Notes: generated by a model from the letters alone, not told the origin. Positions 1 to 8,648 are shown, counted from the stretch's first letter. The stretch: DNA of 64,000 nucleotides from JAYOEY01 sp038120295 (GCA_038120295.1 JAYOLL010000002.1:186001-250000); one strand, 5' to 3'. Program-made: numbers and translations.

Positions 1-219
1 CCGGTCTCCTCGGTCGACGAACATCAGGCGCGCGACATTTTGCATGCCATCAATGACCGCAAGCAGACCGTCATCCTCGCCATGCACGACCGGGCGCTGG
101 CGATCGAGTTCGCCGACCGGCTTATCGGCCTCAGGGACGGTCGGGTCGTGCTCGACCAGGCCTCCGCCGGGATGTCGCCGGAGGACCTGGACGAACTTTA
201 CGTCACGGCGGACGCATGA
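1..219 (+). CDS. ABC transporter ATP-binding protein, PhnC-like (C-terminal part)
   Basis: The window opens inside this gene; frame 1 is open from base 1 to TGA at 217-219 (72 residues). The fragment begins with a D-loop-like PVSSVDEHQA and then shows the switch (H-loop) histidine in ILAMHDRALAIEFADRL, followed by the usual closing GLRDGRVV. These are the last elements of an ABC ATPase nucleotide-binding domain. The pattern resembles PhnC-type phosphonate importers. Its stop overlaps the start of the permease gene by four bases (ATGA), so both belong to one transcript. The Walker A and signature motifs lie outside the window. Substrate unknown; the neighbouring selD suggests selenium oxyanions (inference). 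Confidence 0.85.
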   Translation, partial: PVSSVDEHQARDILHAINDRKQTVILAMHDRALAIEFADRLIGLRDGRVVLDQASAGMSPEDLDELYVTADA

Positions 220-1703
220 TTGCGCGCCGCGAGCCGTCGCCGTTGCTGCGCACCACCGGCGTTTTCTTTCTGGTCGGGCTGGTATGCCTTGCCTTCGCGG
301 ACATTGCGATCAGCACGGTCGACCCGTGGCTCGAATTCGGACGCCTGCTGAGCGGCATCATCACGCCTGATTTCTACGCCACCGACAGCGTCTGGCTGGC
401 GCTGGCCTATACGATGGCGTTCGCCATTCTCGGCGTTGCGCTCGGCAATTTGTTCGGGTTCGGCCTCGCCCTGGTCTTCCACAGCCGTTTCGCCCGCATG
501 TTCTGCGCCGTGATCCGTTCGGTCCACGAGCTGTTCTGGGCGCTGATTTTCCTGCAGATGTTCGGACTGTCGCCGGTGACCGGCGTGCTGGCCATCGCCA
601 TCCCCTATGCCGGGATCATCGCCAAGGTCTATGCGGAAATCCTGGAAGAAGCCGACCCCGCGCCGCTGAAGGCCCTGCCGCCGGGCACGGGCCGGGCTTC
701 CGCCTTTCTGTTCGTACGTCTGCCCGATGCCTGGGCGCATTTCAAAAGCTATTCAATGTACCGGCTGGAATGCGGGCTCCGCTCCAGCGCCGTACTCGGT
801 TTCATCGGCCTGCCGACGCTCGGCTTCCATCTGGAGACCGCTTTTCGCGAAGGGCAGTATTCCGAAGTCTCGGCGCTGCTGATCCTGTTCTATATCGTGA
901 TCGCCTCAATGCGCGTCTGGATGAAACGGCCTTTGCTGCCGGTCTATCTGATCGGGGCCGCGCTGATCCTGCCCTGGGGCGTTGCGTTTTCGCTGTCCCA
1001 TATCGGGCGGTTCCTGACCAGCGACATCGTCCCGCATCCGCTGCGCGAGGGCGGGCCCGACATGATGACGAAGTTCGCAGACTGGATGTCGGCGATGGTG
1101 TTCGAACAGGCGCTGCCCGGCGCGGTGTCGACGATCCAGCTCACCATGATCGCGCTGATCGCGACCGGTTTGCTGACGCTCATCTTCTTCCCGCTGATCT
1201 CTCCCCTGTTGCTCGGGCGCGGGCCTCGCTGGGCGGGGCATATCTTTCTTGTCGTGGTGCGCTCGACGCCCGAATACATACTCGCCTTCGTCCTGCTGCA
1301 GCTCTGGGGGCCATCCATGCTGCCCGCCATCGTCGCGCTGGCCTTGCACAATGCGGGGATCATCGGTCATCTGGTCGGGCGCTATACCGAGCAGGTCACG
1401 CTGCGACAGGATTCCTCGACAGGAGCCAACCGCTATTTCTACGAGGTGCTGCCGCGCGTTTACCGGCCCATGCTGGCGCTGCTGTTCTACCGCTGGGAGG
1501 TGATCCTGCGCGAAACCGCGATCCTCGGCATGCTCGGCATCGCGACGCTCGGTTTCTATATCGACAGCGCGTTCGCCGATCTGCGGTTCGACCGCGCGAT
1601 GGTGCTGATCGCCCTGACCGCCCTTCTCAATATCTGCGTCGACGTGATATCGCGCTATGTGCGCGGCAAGCTGCGTCTGCAGACGTCACTGGAGATGAAG
1701 TGA
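216..1703 (+). CDS. PhnE-like ABC transporter permease, tandem-domain
   Basis: A 495-residue integral membrane protein. It carries two successive permease domains, roughly residues 60-235 and 290-480. Each has a coupling-helix-like stretch resembling PhnE: SVHELFWALIFLQMFG in the first half and VRSTPEYILAFVLLQLWG in the second. A single PhnE is about half this length, so this is an internal fusion or duplication that could form a complete pore alone. It starts at the ATGA overlap with the upstream ATPase. Four bases separate its stop from the SelD fusion gene, so transporter and selenophosphate synthetase are co-transcribed. The family imports phosphonates or related oxyanions. A role in selenium uptake is inferred from context only. 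The binding protein is not in the window. Confidence 0.85.
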   Translation: MIARREPSPLLRTTGVFFLVGLVCLAFADIAISTVDPWLEFGRLLSGIITPDFYATDSVWLALAYTMAFAILGVALGNLFGFGLALVFHSRFARMFCAVIRSVHELFWALIFLQMFGLSPVTGVLAIAIPYAGIIAKVYAEILEEADPAPLKALPPGTGRASAFLFVRLPDAWAHFKSYSMYRLECGLRSSAVLGFIGLPTLGFHLETAFREGQYSEVSALLILFYIVIASMRVWMKRPLLPVYLIGAALILPWGVAFSLSHIGRFLTSDIVPHPLREGGPDMMTKFADWMSAMVFEQALPGAVSTIQLTMIALIATGLLTLIFFPLISPLLLGRGPRWAGHIFLVVVRSTPEYILAFVLLQLWGPSMLPAIVALALHNAGIIGHLVGRYTEQVTLRQDSSTGANRYFYEVLPRVYRPMLALLFYRWEVILRETAILGMLGIATLGFYIDSAFADLRFDRAMVLIALTALLNICVDVISRYVRGKLRLQTSLEMK

Positions 1704-1707
1704 GACG

Positions 1708-3975
1708 ATGAAGAGTTCAGATACGCCGATCGTCAAGGACCTGGTGCTGGTTGGGGGCGGTCATTCCCATATGACGGTGCTGAAACGGTTCGGCATGAAA
1801 CCGATGCCGGGGGTGCGGCTCACGCTGATCTGCCGCGATGCGCATACGCCCTACTCGGGCATGCTGCCGGGCTATGTCGCCGGCCATTACGATTACGACC
1901 AGGCGCATATCGATCTCGGCGCGCTGGCGCGTTTCGCCAATGCGCGGTTCTACCATTCGACCGTGACGAAGCTGGACCTGGCCGAAAAGAAGGTGATCTG
2001 CGACAACCGCCCGCCGGTGCCGTTCGACCTACTGTCGATCAATACAGGCTCCACCCCCAACACCGATCACGTGCCGGGCGCGACCGGCAATGTCGTGCCG
2101 GTCAAGCCGATCAACCAGTTCCTCGACCGGTGGGAGGCGCTCAGCGCGCGGGCGATGGAAACCGAGGCGCCGATGAAGATCGCCGTGGTCGGCGCCGGCG
2201 CCGGCGGGGTGGAAATCACGCTCGCCATCCAGTACCGGCTGGGCCAGATGCGCAAGGCGGCGGGGCGAGATGCTTCCGACATCGAGTTCCATCTGTTCAG
2301 CGGGTCCGCGGAAATCCTGCCGACCCATAACGCGAAGGTGCGGAAAACCTTCGTCGAGACGCTGGCAAAGCGCGGCGTCGTTACTCATCTGGGCGAGGCC
2401 ATCGTGCAGGTTGCGCCGGGAAAGCTCCGCAGCGCGGGCGGCGGCGAGCTGGAACCCGATGAAATCCTCTGGGTCACCGCGGCGGGCGCGCCCGCCTGGC
2501 CGGCCGAGGCCGGGCTGTCGGTGGATGAGGGCGGCTTTATCCGGGTCGAGGACACGCTGCAGTCGGTCACCCATCCGGAGGTGTTCGCCGCCGGCGACGT
2601 GGCGTCGATGATCAACCATCCGCGCCCCAAATCGGGCGTGTTCGCGGTGCGCCAGGGCAAGCCGCTGGAACGCAACCTGCGGCGGATGCTGCTGGGCAAG
2701 ACCCCGGTGCCTTTTAAACCGCAGGAGAAATTCCTCGGGCTGATCTCGACCGGCGACAAATACGCCATCGCCTCTCGCTCCGAGTGGTCGGTCAGGGGAC
2801 GCGCGGTCTGGCAGTGGAAGGACTGGATCGACCGGCGCTTCATGGACAAGTACAACGACCTGCCCGACATGGACGAGGAGGAGGCATCCGACATTCCCTC
2901 CGGCCTCGCCAGCGCCGATGTGGTGAAGGAGATTTCCGCCATCGCCATGCGCTGCGGCGGGTGCGGCGCCAAGGTGGGGGCGACCGTGCTGACCCGGGCG
3001 CTCAGCGAGCTCAGGCCCGCGCCGCGCGGCGACGTGCTGATCGGGCTGCACGAGCCCGACGACGCGGCGGTGGTCGAGGTGCCGGCCAACCGGCTGATGG
3101 TCCACACGGTCGATTATTTCCGCGCGATGGTCGACGACCCCTACGTGTTCGGCAAGATCGCGGCCAATCACAGCCTCGGCGATATCTACGCCATGGGGGC
3201 GGAGCCGCAGAGCGCGCTCGCCATCGCCACGGTGCCATTCGGCATCGAAAGCAAGGTCGAGGACACGCTGACCCAGATGATGTCGGGCGCGATGGAAATC
3301 CTCAACGACGCGCATTGCGCACTGGTCGGCGGTCACACCAGCGAAGGACCGGAGCTCAGCCTCGGCTTCGCGGTCAACGGTCTGATCGAGCGCGAGAAGA
3401 TCATGCGCAAGGGCGGTCTGCGCCCCGGCGACAAGCTGATCGTCACCAAGCCGATCGGCACCGGTACGCTGTTCGCCGCCGACATGCGGCACAAGGCGAA
3501 GGGCCGCTGGATCGCCGCCGCGCTGGATCACATGGCGATGTCGAACCGCAAGGGCGCGCAATGCCTGATCGAACACGGCAGCCAGGCGGCGACCGATATC
3601 ACCGGGTTCGGGCTGCTCGGCCACCTGGTCGAGATGGTGCGCGCCTCCGGCGTCGATGTGGAGCTGGACCTGAACGCCGTGCCGTTGATGGACGGTGCGT
3701 CGGAAACCGTGAAGGCGGGGATCGTCTCATCGCTGCAGCCGCAGAACGTCCGCCTGCGCCGCGCCGTCGCCAACCAGGAAGAAGCCGGAAAGGACCCGCG
3801 CTACCCGCTGATCTACGACCCGCAGACCGCCGGCGGGCTGCTGGCGAGCGTACCGGGCGACAGGGCGGAGGCCTGCGTCGCGGCGCTAAAGGCGCTGGGC
3901 TACGAGCGCACGATGATCGTCGGCGAAGTGCTGGAACAGTCCGACCGGCTGGAGCCGATTACGGTGCGGATTTGA
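1708..3975 (+). CDS. selD: Selenide, water dikinase fused to an NAD(P)H-dehydrogenase-like flavoprotein domain (SelD/SenC)
   Basis: A 755-residue two-domain protein. Residues 1 to about 385 form a pyridine nucleotide-disulfide oxidoreductase-like domain, with an FAD-binding VLVGGGHSH (residues 14-21), a second dinucleotide site VVGAGAGG and a late FAD motif VFAAGDVAS. From about residue 410 follows selenophosphate synthetase: CGGCGAK at 416-422 supplies the catalytic Cys419 and Lys422, equivalent to E. coli C17 and K20. The second cysteine of the E. coli loop is replaced by Ala421. ATP-binding aspartates and a GGHTSEGPE motif follow. The enzyme makes selenophosphate from selenide and ATP. The flavoprotein part may help generate or deliver selenide (inference). 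It is in an operon with the upstream permease and near senA/senB, so it is a candidate SenC as well as the SelD for selenocysteine. Confidence 0.95.
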   Translation: MKSSDTPIVKDLVLVGGGHSHMTVLKRFGMKPMPGVRLTLICRDAHTPYSGMLPGYVAGHYDYDQAHIDLGALARFANARFYHSTVTKLDLAEKKVICDNRPPVPFDLLSINTGSTPNTDHVPGATGNVVPVKPINQFLDRWEALSARAMETEAPMKIAVVGAGAGGVEITLAIQYRLGQMRKAAGRDASDIEFHLFSGSAEILPTHNAKVRKTFVETLAKRGVVTHLGEAIVQVAPGKLRSAGGGELEPDEILWVTAAGAPAWPAEAGLSVDEGGFIRVEDTLQSVTHPEVFAAGDVASMINHPRPKSGVFAVRQGKPLERNLRRMLLGKTPVPFKPQEKFLGLISTGDKYAIASRSEWSVRGRAVWQWKDWIDRRFMDKYNDLPDMDEEEASDIPSGLASADVVKEISAIAMRCGGCGAKVGATVLTRALSELRPAPRGDVLIGLHEPDDAAVVEVPANRLMVHTVDYFRAMVDDPYVFGKIAANHSLGDIYAMGAEPQSALAIATVPFGIESKVEDTLTQMMSGAMEILNDAHCALVGGHTSEGPELSLGFAVNGLIEREKIMRKGGLRPGDKLIVTKPIGTGTLFAADMRHKAKGRWIAAALDHMAMSNRKGAQCLIEHGSQAATDITGFGLLGHLVEMVRASGVDVELDLNAVPLMDGASETVKAGIVSSLQPQNVRLRRAVANQEEAGKDPRYPLIYDPQTAGGLLASVPGDRAEACVAALKALGYERTMIVGEVLEQSDRLEPITVRI

Positions 3976-3983
3976 CACTTTAA

Positions 3984-4160
3984 CCCCCAAGCCGCCCGCG
4001 CCGTTTTCAGTATCCGTTCCAGCTTCCGCCACATGTCGTCTTCGGGGGTGACCAAATGGTCGAGCCCGTCGAAGCCGCACTGGGGGCTAAGGGCCCAAGG
4101 GCCGGGGGCAAGCTGGTCCAGGCGGCGTGTCTTGGGGTCTGCCGTACCGGCTCGCGCCAT
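3984..4160 (-). pseudogene. Relic of MetE-like methyltransferase C-terminus
   Basis: On the minus strand a stretch of about 59 residues from ATG at 4160 contains PWALSPQCGF, then VTPEDDMWRKLERIL and ARAAWG. This matches the usual ending of cobalamin-independent methionine synthase-like (UROD/MetE fold) proteins, SPQCGF...LTEDDQ.AKL...V...A..VWG, where the cysteine is a zinc ligand. The rest of the roughly 350-residue family length is missing. The reading frame runs on past the normal end into the opposite strand of selD. It is most likely a leftover of a deleted gene; expression as a small protein cannot be excluded. The identification is from motif memory. Confidence 0.5.
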
Positions 4161-4177
4161 CCGCTTTTCCCTGTTCT

Positions 4178-5035
4178 CTATTTCGCGCCCAGCGCCGAAC
4201 GCGTGTTGTCCCAAAGCCCGTGACGCCAGTTGAGCGTTGCGGGGTCGGCAAAGCTCGTTTCGTGGCGAATGATCGAGAATTTTCTGCCCGGCGGTTCGTA
4301 AAGCTCAAGCAGTTCCGTGCAGAAGCGTTGTTTCGGTACCTGGCATTTCACGATGGTTGCGGCGTACAGGCCGGGGACGATCGTGCTGATCGTATTCAGA
4401 TACCACTGGATATTCTTGTTCTTCCGGACAAGGTCTCCGCCGCCCTGATCCGCCAGCTTCTTTCTGTCCGCGATAAAGGCGTCGTAGGACAGGGTCGATT
4501 TTGGTAGCGGCCCGAGCAGGGAGTAGGCGGTTTTGAGATCGTTCGCCTCCAGCGCCTTGAAATATTTCTCCGCCAGACCCACCGCGCCATATAACTGTTT
4601 CTGAGCAGGTTTCCAGTTCGGGTCTTTCGTCGCATCCCGTCTCCGGTCCTGCTCGACGCGTCGTTTGTGGTATTCCTGAGACTTGGTGACCAGACGCTTA
4701 CACGCCAGTTCTTCTCCCCTGCACATCCATCCGGTTTGCCAGGCGCGTTCTCCGTTGCGGCGTACTTCCTTCGTCCAGTACGCCGCCGGATGGGCCGGGT
4801 GCGCGGGGCGCGTAAAGTACCAGTTCTTCCTGGATCGCCGGTCAAACATGAGCGTGATGGTCGGCCGGACTTTTCTTACCAGCGCATCGGCCTTCCGAAG
4901 GTCGCTCAGGGCCGCCTCGACCGACGGGTAGCCGAACGCATGGACGCGTTTGACGGTCTCTGCGGAAACAGACCCTCCCGGCCAGAGGGCGCATAGCGCG
5001 AACAGCGCGGGCAGAAAGACCTGCCTTGGCGTCAT
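4178..5035 (-). CDS. Secreted hypothetical protein, DUF4019-like
   Basis: A 285-residue protein with a clear N-terminal signal peptide (short basic start, hydrophobic core LPALFALCALWPGG, AXA-type site near VSAE at residues 22-26). The region around residues 150-270 (YGAVGLAEKYFKALEANDLK onward) resembles DUF4019, a small NTF2-like domain of unknown function. The N-terminal half contains many basic residues and two cysteines in GWMCRGEELACKR. It is monocistronic on the minus strand between selD (convergent) and the aspartoacylase gene. No enzymatic motif was recognised and no link to selenium is evident apart from position. Confidence 0.75.
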   Translation of the reverse strand: MTPRQVFLPALFALCALWPGGSVSAETVKRVHAFGYPSVEAALSDLRKADALVRKVRPTITLMFDRRSRKNWYFTRPAHPAHPAAYWTKEVRRNGERAWQTGWMCRGEELACKRLVTKSQEYHKRRVEQDRRRDATKDPNWKPAQKQLYGAVGLAEKYFKALEANDLKTAYSLLGPLPKSTLSYDAFIADRKKLADQGGGDLVRKNKNIQWYLNTISTIVPGLYAATIVKCQVPKQRFCTELLELYEPPGRKFSIIRHETSFADPATLNWRHGLWDNTRSALGAK

Positions 5036-5085
5036 TCGGAGTCCTCCTTCTTTACCGGTTTTCGCACCGCGAAATACAACTAAAA

Positions 5086-6123
5086 CTAGAGAATTTCATC
5101 CTCGTCGAACAGGGGGTCGTCTTCGTGTTCGGCCTCGGCGATGGCCGCGATATCGTCGCCGACCGCCGCTTTGGGCACCAGCGCGATATGGACCAGCGCG
5201 TCGCCCTGGTTGACCAGCGGCAGGTTGGTCCGGCCGACGATCAGCCCGTCGTCGCTGGCGCGGACTTCCGCCTCCCGCGCGCCGAACGGGTCGGAAATCA
5301 CGCCGAGCACCTCGCCGGCATGGACGTAGGCGCCTGTCTTCTTCCGCGCGCGCCACAGCCCGCCCTCGACGGCGCGCTGCCACACGCCCCTGCGGGCCGA
5401 CGGCGGTTTCCTGCTTATTCCCAGTCGTCTTGTGGCCGGGATCATGTCGAGATGCGCCATCACCCGCAGCACGCCCTTGACGCCGACGCGGATGGCGAAC
5501 TCGTCGAACCGCAGCCCTTCGCCCGCCTCGAACACCAGAACCGGCACGCCCTTCTCCGACGCGGCGAGGCGCAGCGATCCGTGGCGCATGACCGAATTCA
5601 GATTCACCAGCGCGCCGAACGCATCCGCCAGCTCCGCCGCCTTCCTGTCGCGAAAGTCGAAACGGATCTGCGGCAGGTTTTCGCGGTGGATGGCGGCCGA
5701 ATGCAAATCGATGCCGTAATCACTCTTTTCGACGATTTCGGTCAGAAACAGGTCGGCGAGGCGGGCCGCAAGCGATCCGTGCGCGTTGCCCGGAAACGAC
5801 CGGTTGAGATCGCGACGGTCGGGCAGGTAACGGCTGTGGCCGATAAACCCGAACGTGTTCACGATGGGGATCAGAAGGACCGTGCCGCGTACGCGCCGCA
5901 GCGCCGGCGTCCGGGCGAGCCGGCGGACGATTTCGGTGCCGATGATCTCATCGCCGTGGATCGCCGCGCTGACAAAGATGGTCGGCCCTTCCTGCCGCCC
6001 GTGAATCGCCTGAACCGAAAGGGTGGCCGGCGTGTGGTCCGACATCATGCTGAGCGGCAGGTTGACGATCCGCCTTGTGCCCGGCGCGATCGTTTCTCCG
6101 CCCAGATCAAGAGGCTGACGCAT
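5086..6123 (-). CDS. Succinylglutamate desuccinylase/aspartoacylase family deacylase
   Basis: A 345-residue zinc-dependent M14-like deacylase. Zinc ligands are visible as H56 and E59 in AAIHGDEIIG and H141 in GIDLHSAA; the catalytic glutamate is likely E196 in LVFEAGEG. DRRDLNRSFPG is the family's substrate-binding motif. The C-terminal third is a lipoyl-like beta-barrel, as in longer AstE/AspA relatives. The ATG at 6123 is preferred because homologous sequence begins there; it overlaps the end of rimK by 17 bases, so the two are translationally linked. The family removes acyl groups from amino acids; here it may process a product of the RimK-type ligase (inference). A more upstream start at 6216 is open but lies inside rimK. 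Confidence 0.88.
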   Translation of the reverse strand: MRQPLDLGGETIAPGTRRIVNLPLSMMSDHTPATLSVQAIHGRQEGPTIFVSAAIHGDEIIGTEIVRRLARTPALRRVRGTVLLIPIVNTFGFIGHSRYLPDRRDLNRSFPGNAHGSLAARLADLFLTEIVEKSDYGIDLHSAAIHRENLPQIRFDFRDRKAAELADAFGALVNLNSVMRHGSLRLAASEKGVPVLVFEAGEGLRFDEFAIRVGVKGVLRVMAHLDMIPATRRLGISRKPPSARRGVWQRAVEGGLWRARKKTGAYVHAGEVLGVISDPFGAREAEVRASDDGLIVGRTNLPLVNQGDALVHIALVPKAAVGDDIAAIAEAEHEDDPLFDEDEIL

Positions 6124-7045
6124 TGCGGTTCCTCGTGCGGCTGCGGGCGCTCCTTGTCTGCGTCCGGCCGGCGCGCGCGTTTTTCTCGGTAAACTCGATG
6201 ATCTGCCCGGCGACATCGATGCCGGTCGCCGTTTCCACCCCCTGCAGGCCGGGTGAGGAATTGACCTCCATGACGACCGGCCCGTCCTTCGCGCGCAGCA
6301 TGTCGACGCCGCAGACGTTCAGCCCGACGGTCTTGGCGGCCTTGACCGCGGTGGCGCGTTCCTTGGGGGTAATCTTGATGGGTTCGGCGGTGCCGCCGCG
6401 ATGCAAATTGGACCGGAACTCGCCCTTCTTTCCGCGCCGGATCATCGACGCGACGACGCGGTTGCCGACGACCAGGCAGCGAATGTCCTCGCCGTTGGCT
6501 TCCTTTACGAACTGCTGCACCAGGATGTTCGTTCTGACGCCGCCGAACGCCTGGATGATGCTCTCCGCCGCCTTGGGCGTTTCGCCGAGCACCACGCCGA
6601 TGCCCTGCGTGCCCTCCAGAAGCTTGATGACGACAGGTGCGCCGCCGGCGATATCCAGCAGTTCCGAGGCATCCGACGTCCGGTGTGCGAAAACGGTCAC
6701 CGGCAGTCCGACGCCTTCGCGCGACAGAAGCTGCATGCTGCGCAGCTTGTCGCGCGACCGCGAGATGCCGACCGATTCGTTGACCGGATAGACCCCCATC
6801 ATCTCGAACTGGCGCAGGACCGCGGTGCCGAAGAAGGTCACCGACGCGCCGATGCGGGGAATGACGGCGTCATAGCCCGTCAGGGATTCTCCCTTGTAGT
6901 GAATTTCCGGATCGTTCGAGGCGATGTCGATGAAACAGCGAAGATGGTCGATCACATCGATCCGGTGTCCGCGCGCTTTCGCCGCCTCGACGAGACGCCT
7001 GTGGGAGTACAGCTCTGCATTGCGGCACAGCAGGGCGATTTTCAT
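6107..7045 (-). CDS. rimK: RimK-family alpha-L-glutamate ligase
   Basis: A 312-residue ATP-grasp ligase. ATP-binding residues include K141 in VVIKLLEGTQGIGVV; metal ligands are E260 and N262 in VVMEVNSSPGLQGVE, which is diagnostic of the RimK family. These enzymes add glutamates to the C-terminus of ribosomal protein S6 or join amino acids to small acceptors such as F420 or lysine-carrier proteins. A strongly basic tail (residues 291-308, many Arg) is unusual. It overlaps rimB by four bases (ATGA) and the aspartoacylase by 17, giving a tight rimB-rimK-deacylase operon. The substrate could be S6 or a small molecule; its position next to sen genes is noteworthy but not proof. Confidence 0.9.
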   Translation of the reverse strand: MKIALLCRNAELYSHRRLVEAAKARGHRIDVIDHLRCFIDIASNDPEIHYKGESLTGYDAVIPRIGASVTFFGTAVLRQFEMMGVYPVNESVGISRSRDKLRSMQLLSREGVGLPVTVFAHRTSDASELLDIAGGAPVVIKLLEGTQGIGVVLGETPKAAESIIQAFGGVRTNILVQQFVKEANGEDIRCLVVGNRVVASMIRRGKKGEFRSNLHRGGTAEPIKITPKERATAVKAAKTVGLNVCGVDMLRAKDGPVVMEVNSSPGLQGVETATGIDVAGQIIEFTEKNARAGRTQTRSARSRTRNRNASAS

Positions 7046-7566
7046 GGTTGTTTCCGTTTCGGTTTCCGTGGCGGGCGGGTCATAACGATTTTTCTGTCGG
7101 CGATAAAGGACCGCGCGGTGTCGATCAGAAACCGGCCCCGGATCGCCTGTCTTCCGAGTAGCAGCCTGAACCCCATTTCGTCCCTATTGGCGAGCGTCAG
7201 TTCGATGGGCCAGGTCTGTCCGGCCAGGCCGACATCGACCCTGATCACGTAGCGGCGCTGTTCGTGCCCGGTGGAACTTTTAATAACGCGTTCGTCGAAG
7301 ATCTCGGCGATGCATTCGACCCTCGGGTTGCGCCGGCGCTGGAGCGGCTGAATGACGAAGGAGGCATGCGGGGCGCCGCGATCGGTGAAGGTCTTCAGGT
7401 CGAAGGCATGTATTGACGATGTCCGCGCGCCGGTATCCACCTTGGCCTTGATCGATTCAATTCCGAGCGTGGGTATCGACAGCCATTCGCGCCAGCCGAT
7501 GACGGTCTTGTCGCGGCGGCGGCGCTCCGGTTGAGGGCGGTTCCTGTTAGAAGCCTGAGTCCGCAT
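7042..7566 (-). CDS. rimB: RimB-type retropepsin-like aspartic protease
   Basis: A 174-residue protein from ATG 7566. A single aspartic-protease motif, KVDTGARTSSIHA, places the catalytic Asp at residue 44, typical of the former 'ATP-dependent zinc protease' family now known to be retropepsin-like and to partner with RimK. The later LLLGRQAIRGRFLID is the second conserved block. In Pseudomonas, RimB antagonises or controls RimK; the ATGA overlap with rimK here supports the same pairing. A TTG start at 7617 would add 17 residues but lacks support. It lies 128 bp downstream of senB on the same strand, so read-through from senB is possible. Confidence 0.85.
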   Translation of the reverse strand: MRTQASNRNRPQPERRRRDKTVIGWREWLSIPTLGIESIKAKVDTGARTSSIHAFDLKTFTDRGAPHASFVIQPLQRRRNPRVECIAEIFDERVIKSSTGHEQRRYVIRVDVGLAGQTWPIELTLANRDEMGFRLLLGRQAIRGRFLIDTARSFIADRKIVMTRPPRKPKRKQP

Positions 7567-7694
7567 TTCAATTTCGCTCGCTTGAGCCGCCAACCGGGCC
7601 GTACCTGGCGTCCGCAACGGTTAAGGAAGCGCCATATGGGCTTCGAATGACGAAACTGCAAGGCATTTTCGCCACGGCTGCTGCTACGTGGTCG

Positions 7695-8648
7695 TTAAAG
7701 GATGTCCTTTAGCAGCTTTTTCCAGGCAGCCTTTTCCTTTACCGGGCGGAAGGCAGGCTGAAGCTTCTTTACCTGAGTTGAGAGCTCCCGCAGATAACGC
7801 GGGTCGGTCTCCGCCCTCTGCAGCGCTGCGGCCAGCGCCTGCGTATCCTCGACCGGATAGTACCCTTCGTAATCCTTGCCCAGCAGGCCGAAATTGCCGT
7901 CGATATCGGAGGCAATGACCGGCAGGCCGGCGACGATGGCCTCGCTGACCACGTTGGCGCCGCCTTCCATGACGGAAGACATCACCATTGCGTGGCTCCG
8001 GGCGAATTGCTTTCGTACCGCCCAGCCGGGCACCTCGCCGCGCCAGACGAAGCGGGGGTTGCGTTTCATTTCGGCCAGTGCCCTGTTTTCCCACTCCGCG
8101 TTATGGGCCTTGCCGAGATGAACGATGCGGAGTTTCGAGCCGGCCTCCGCGAGGCGGGAGGCGTATCCGGCGCGCAGCGAGTCCTTCTCGCTTCGAAGAT
8201 GGCCGACCACGCAGACATCGAACGTTCTGACCGACGGTTTGTGGGGGAAGGGCAGGGGAGGCGCCGACTGTCTGATGACATGCAGCTTCTTCCCGAACCG
8301 GCGAGGGATCGCGCGGTGAACCAGGTCGTGCAGGCAGACCAGCGCATCGGCGCGCTCCATCGAGTCCAGCGTGTCCTCCGGGTGGCTGTGCTGAAAGGCG
8401 TAGATGTCGGTTCCGGCCAGCAGAACGATCAAAGGGCGGTCCGGATGACGTTCGGAAAAGGACCGGATCGAAGCGTGCGACCGCCAGGCATGGACCGCCA
8501 CCATCATGTCGGCGTCGGTCGTCTCGTCCTGCTCGGCGATGGTCACGCGATGGCCCAGATCGCGCAGGATGCGCGCCCAGCGGACCGCGGTGGTGCGGTT
8601 TCCGGCGCGGGACTGTTTTCCGGCGGGGGTGACGAGGCTAATCTGCAT
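7695..8648 (-). CDS. senB: Selenosugar synthase SenB (TIGR04348-type glycosyltransferase)
   Basis: A 317-residue GT-B glycosyltransferase. The N-terminus QISLVTPAGKQSRAGNR with TAVRWARILRDLGH is the hallmark of the TIGR04348 family, which was shown to be SenB in selenoneine biosynthesis. Further family motifs are VVGHLRSEKD, MEGGANVVSEAI (nucleotide-sugar binding) and GNFGLLGKDYEGY. SenB couples selenophosphate with a UDP-sugar (UDP-GlcNAc in characterised cases) to give a selenosugar, the selenium donor for SenA. ATG 8648 fits the family's start exactly; an upstream TTG at 8702 would overlap senA. No good Shine-Dalgarno precedes it. It is divergent from senA with a 20-bp gap, and selD lies 4 kb away. 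Assignment is from remembered family signatures. Confidence 0.9.
   Translation of the reverse strand: MQISLVTPAGKQSRAGNRTTAVRWARILRDLGHRVTIAEQDETTDADMMVAVHAWRSHASIRSFSERHPDRPLIVLLAGTDIYAFQHSHPEDTLDSMERADALVCLHDLVHRAIPRRFGKKLHVIRQSAPPLPFPHKPSVRTFDVCVVGHLRSEKDSLRAGYASRLAEAGSKLRIVHLGKAHNAEWENRALAEMKRNPRFVWRGEVPGWAVRKQFARSHAMVMSSVMEGGANVVSEAIVAGLPVIASDIDGNFGLLGKDYEGYYPVEDTQALAAALQRAETDPRYLRELSTQVKKLQPAFRPVKEKAAWKKLLKDIL

Noticed and set aside
2029..3624. A 531-codon minus-strand open frame opposite selD
   Set aside because: Antisense shadow of the SelD fusion with no family motif and unlikely composition.
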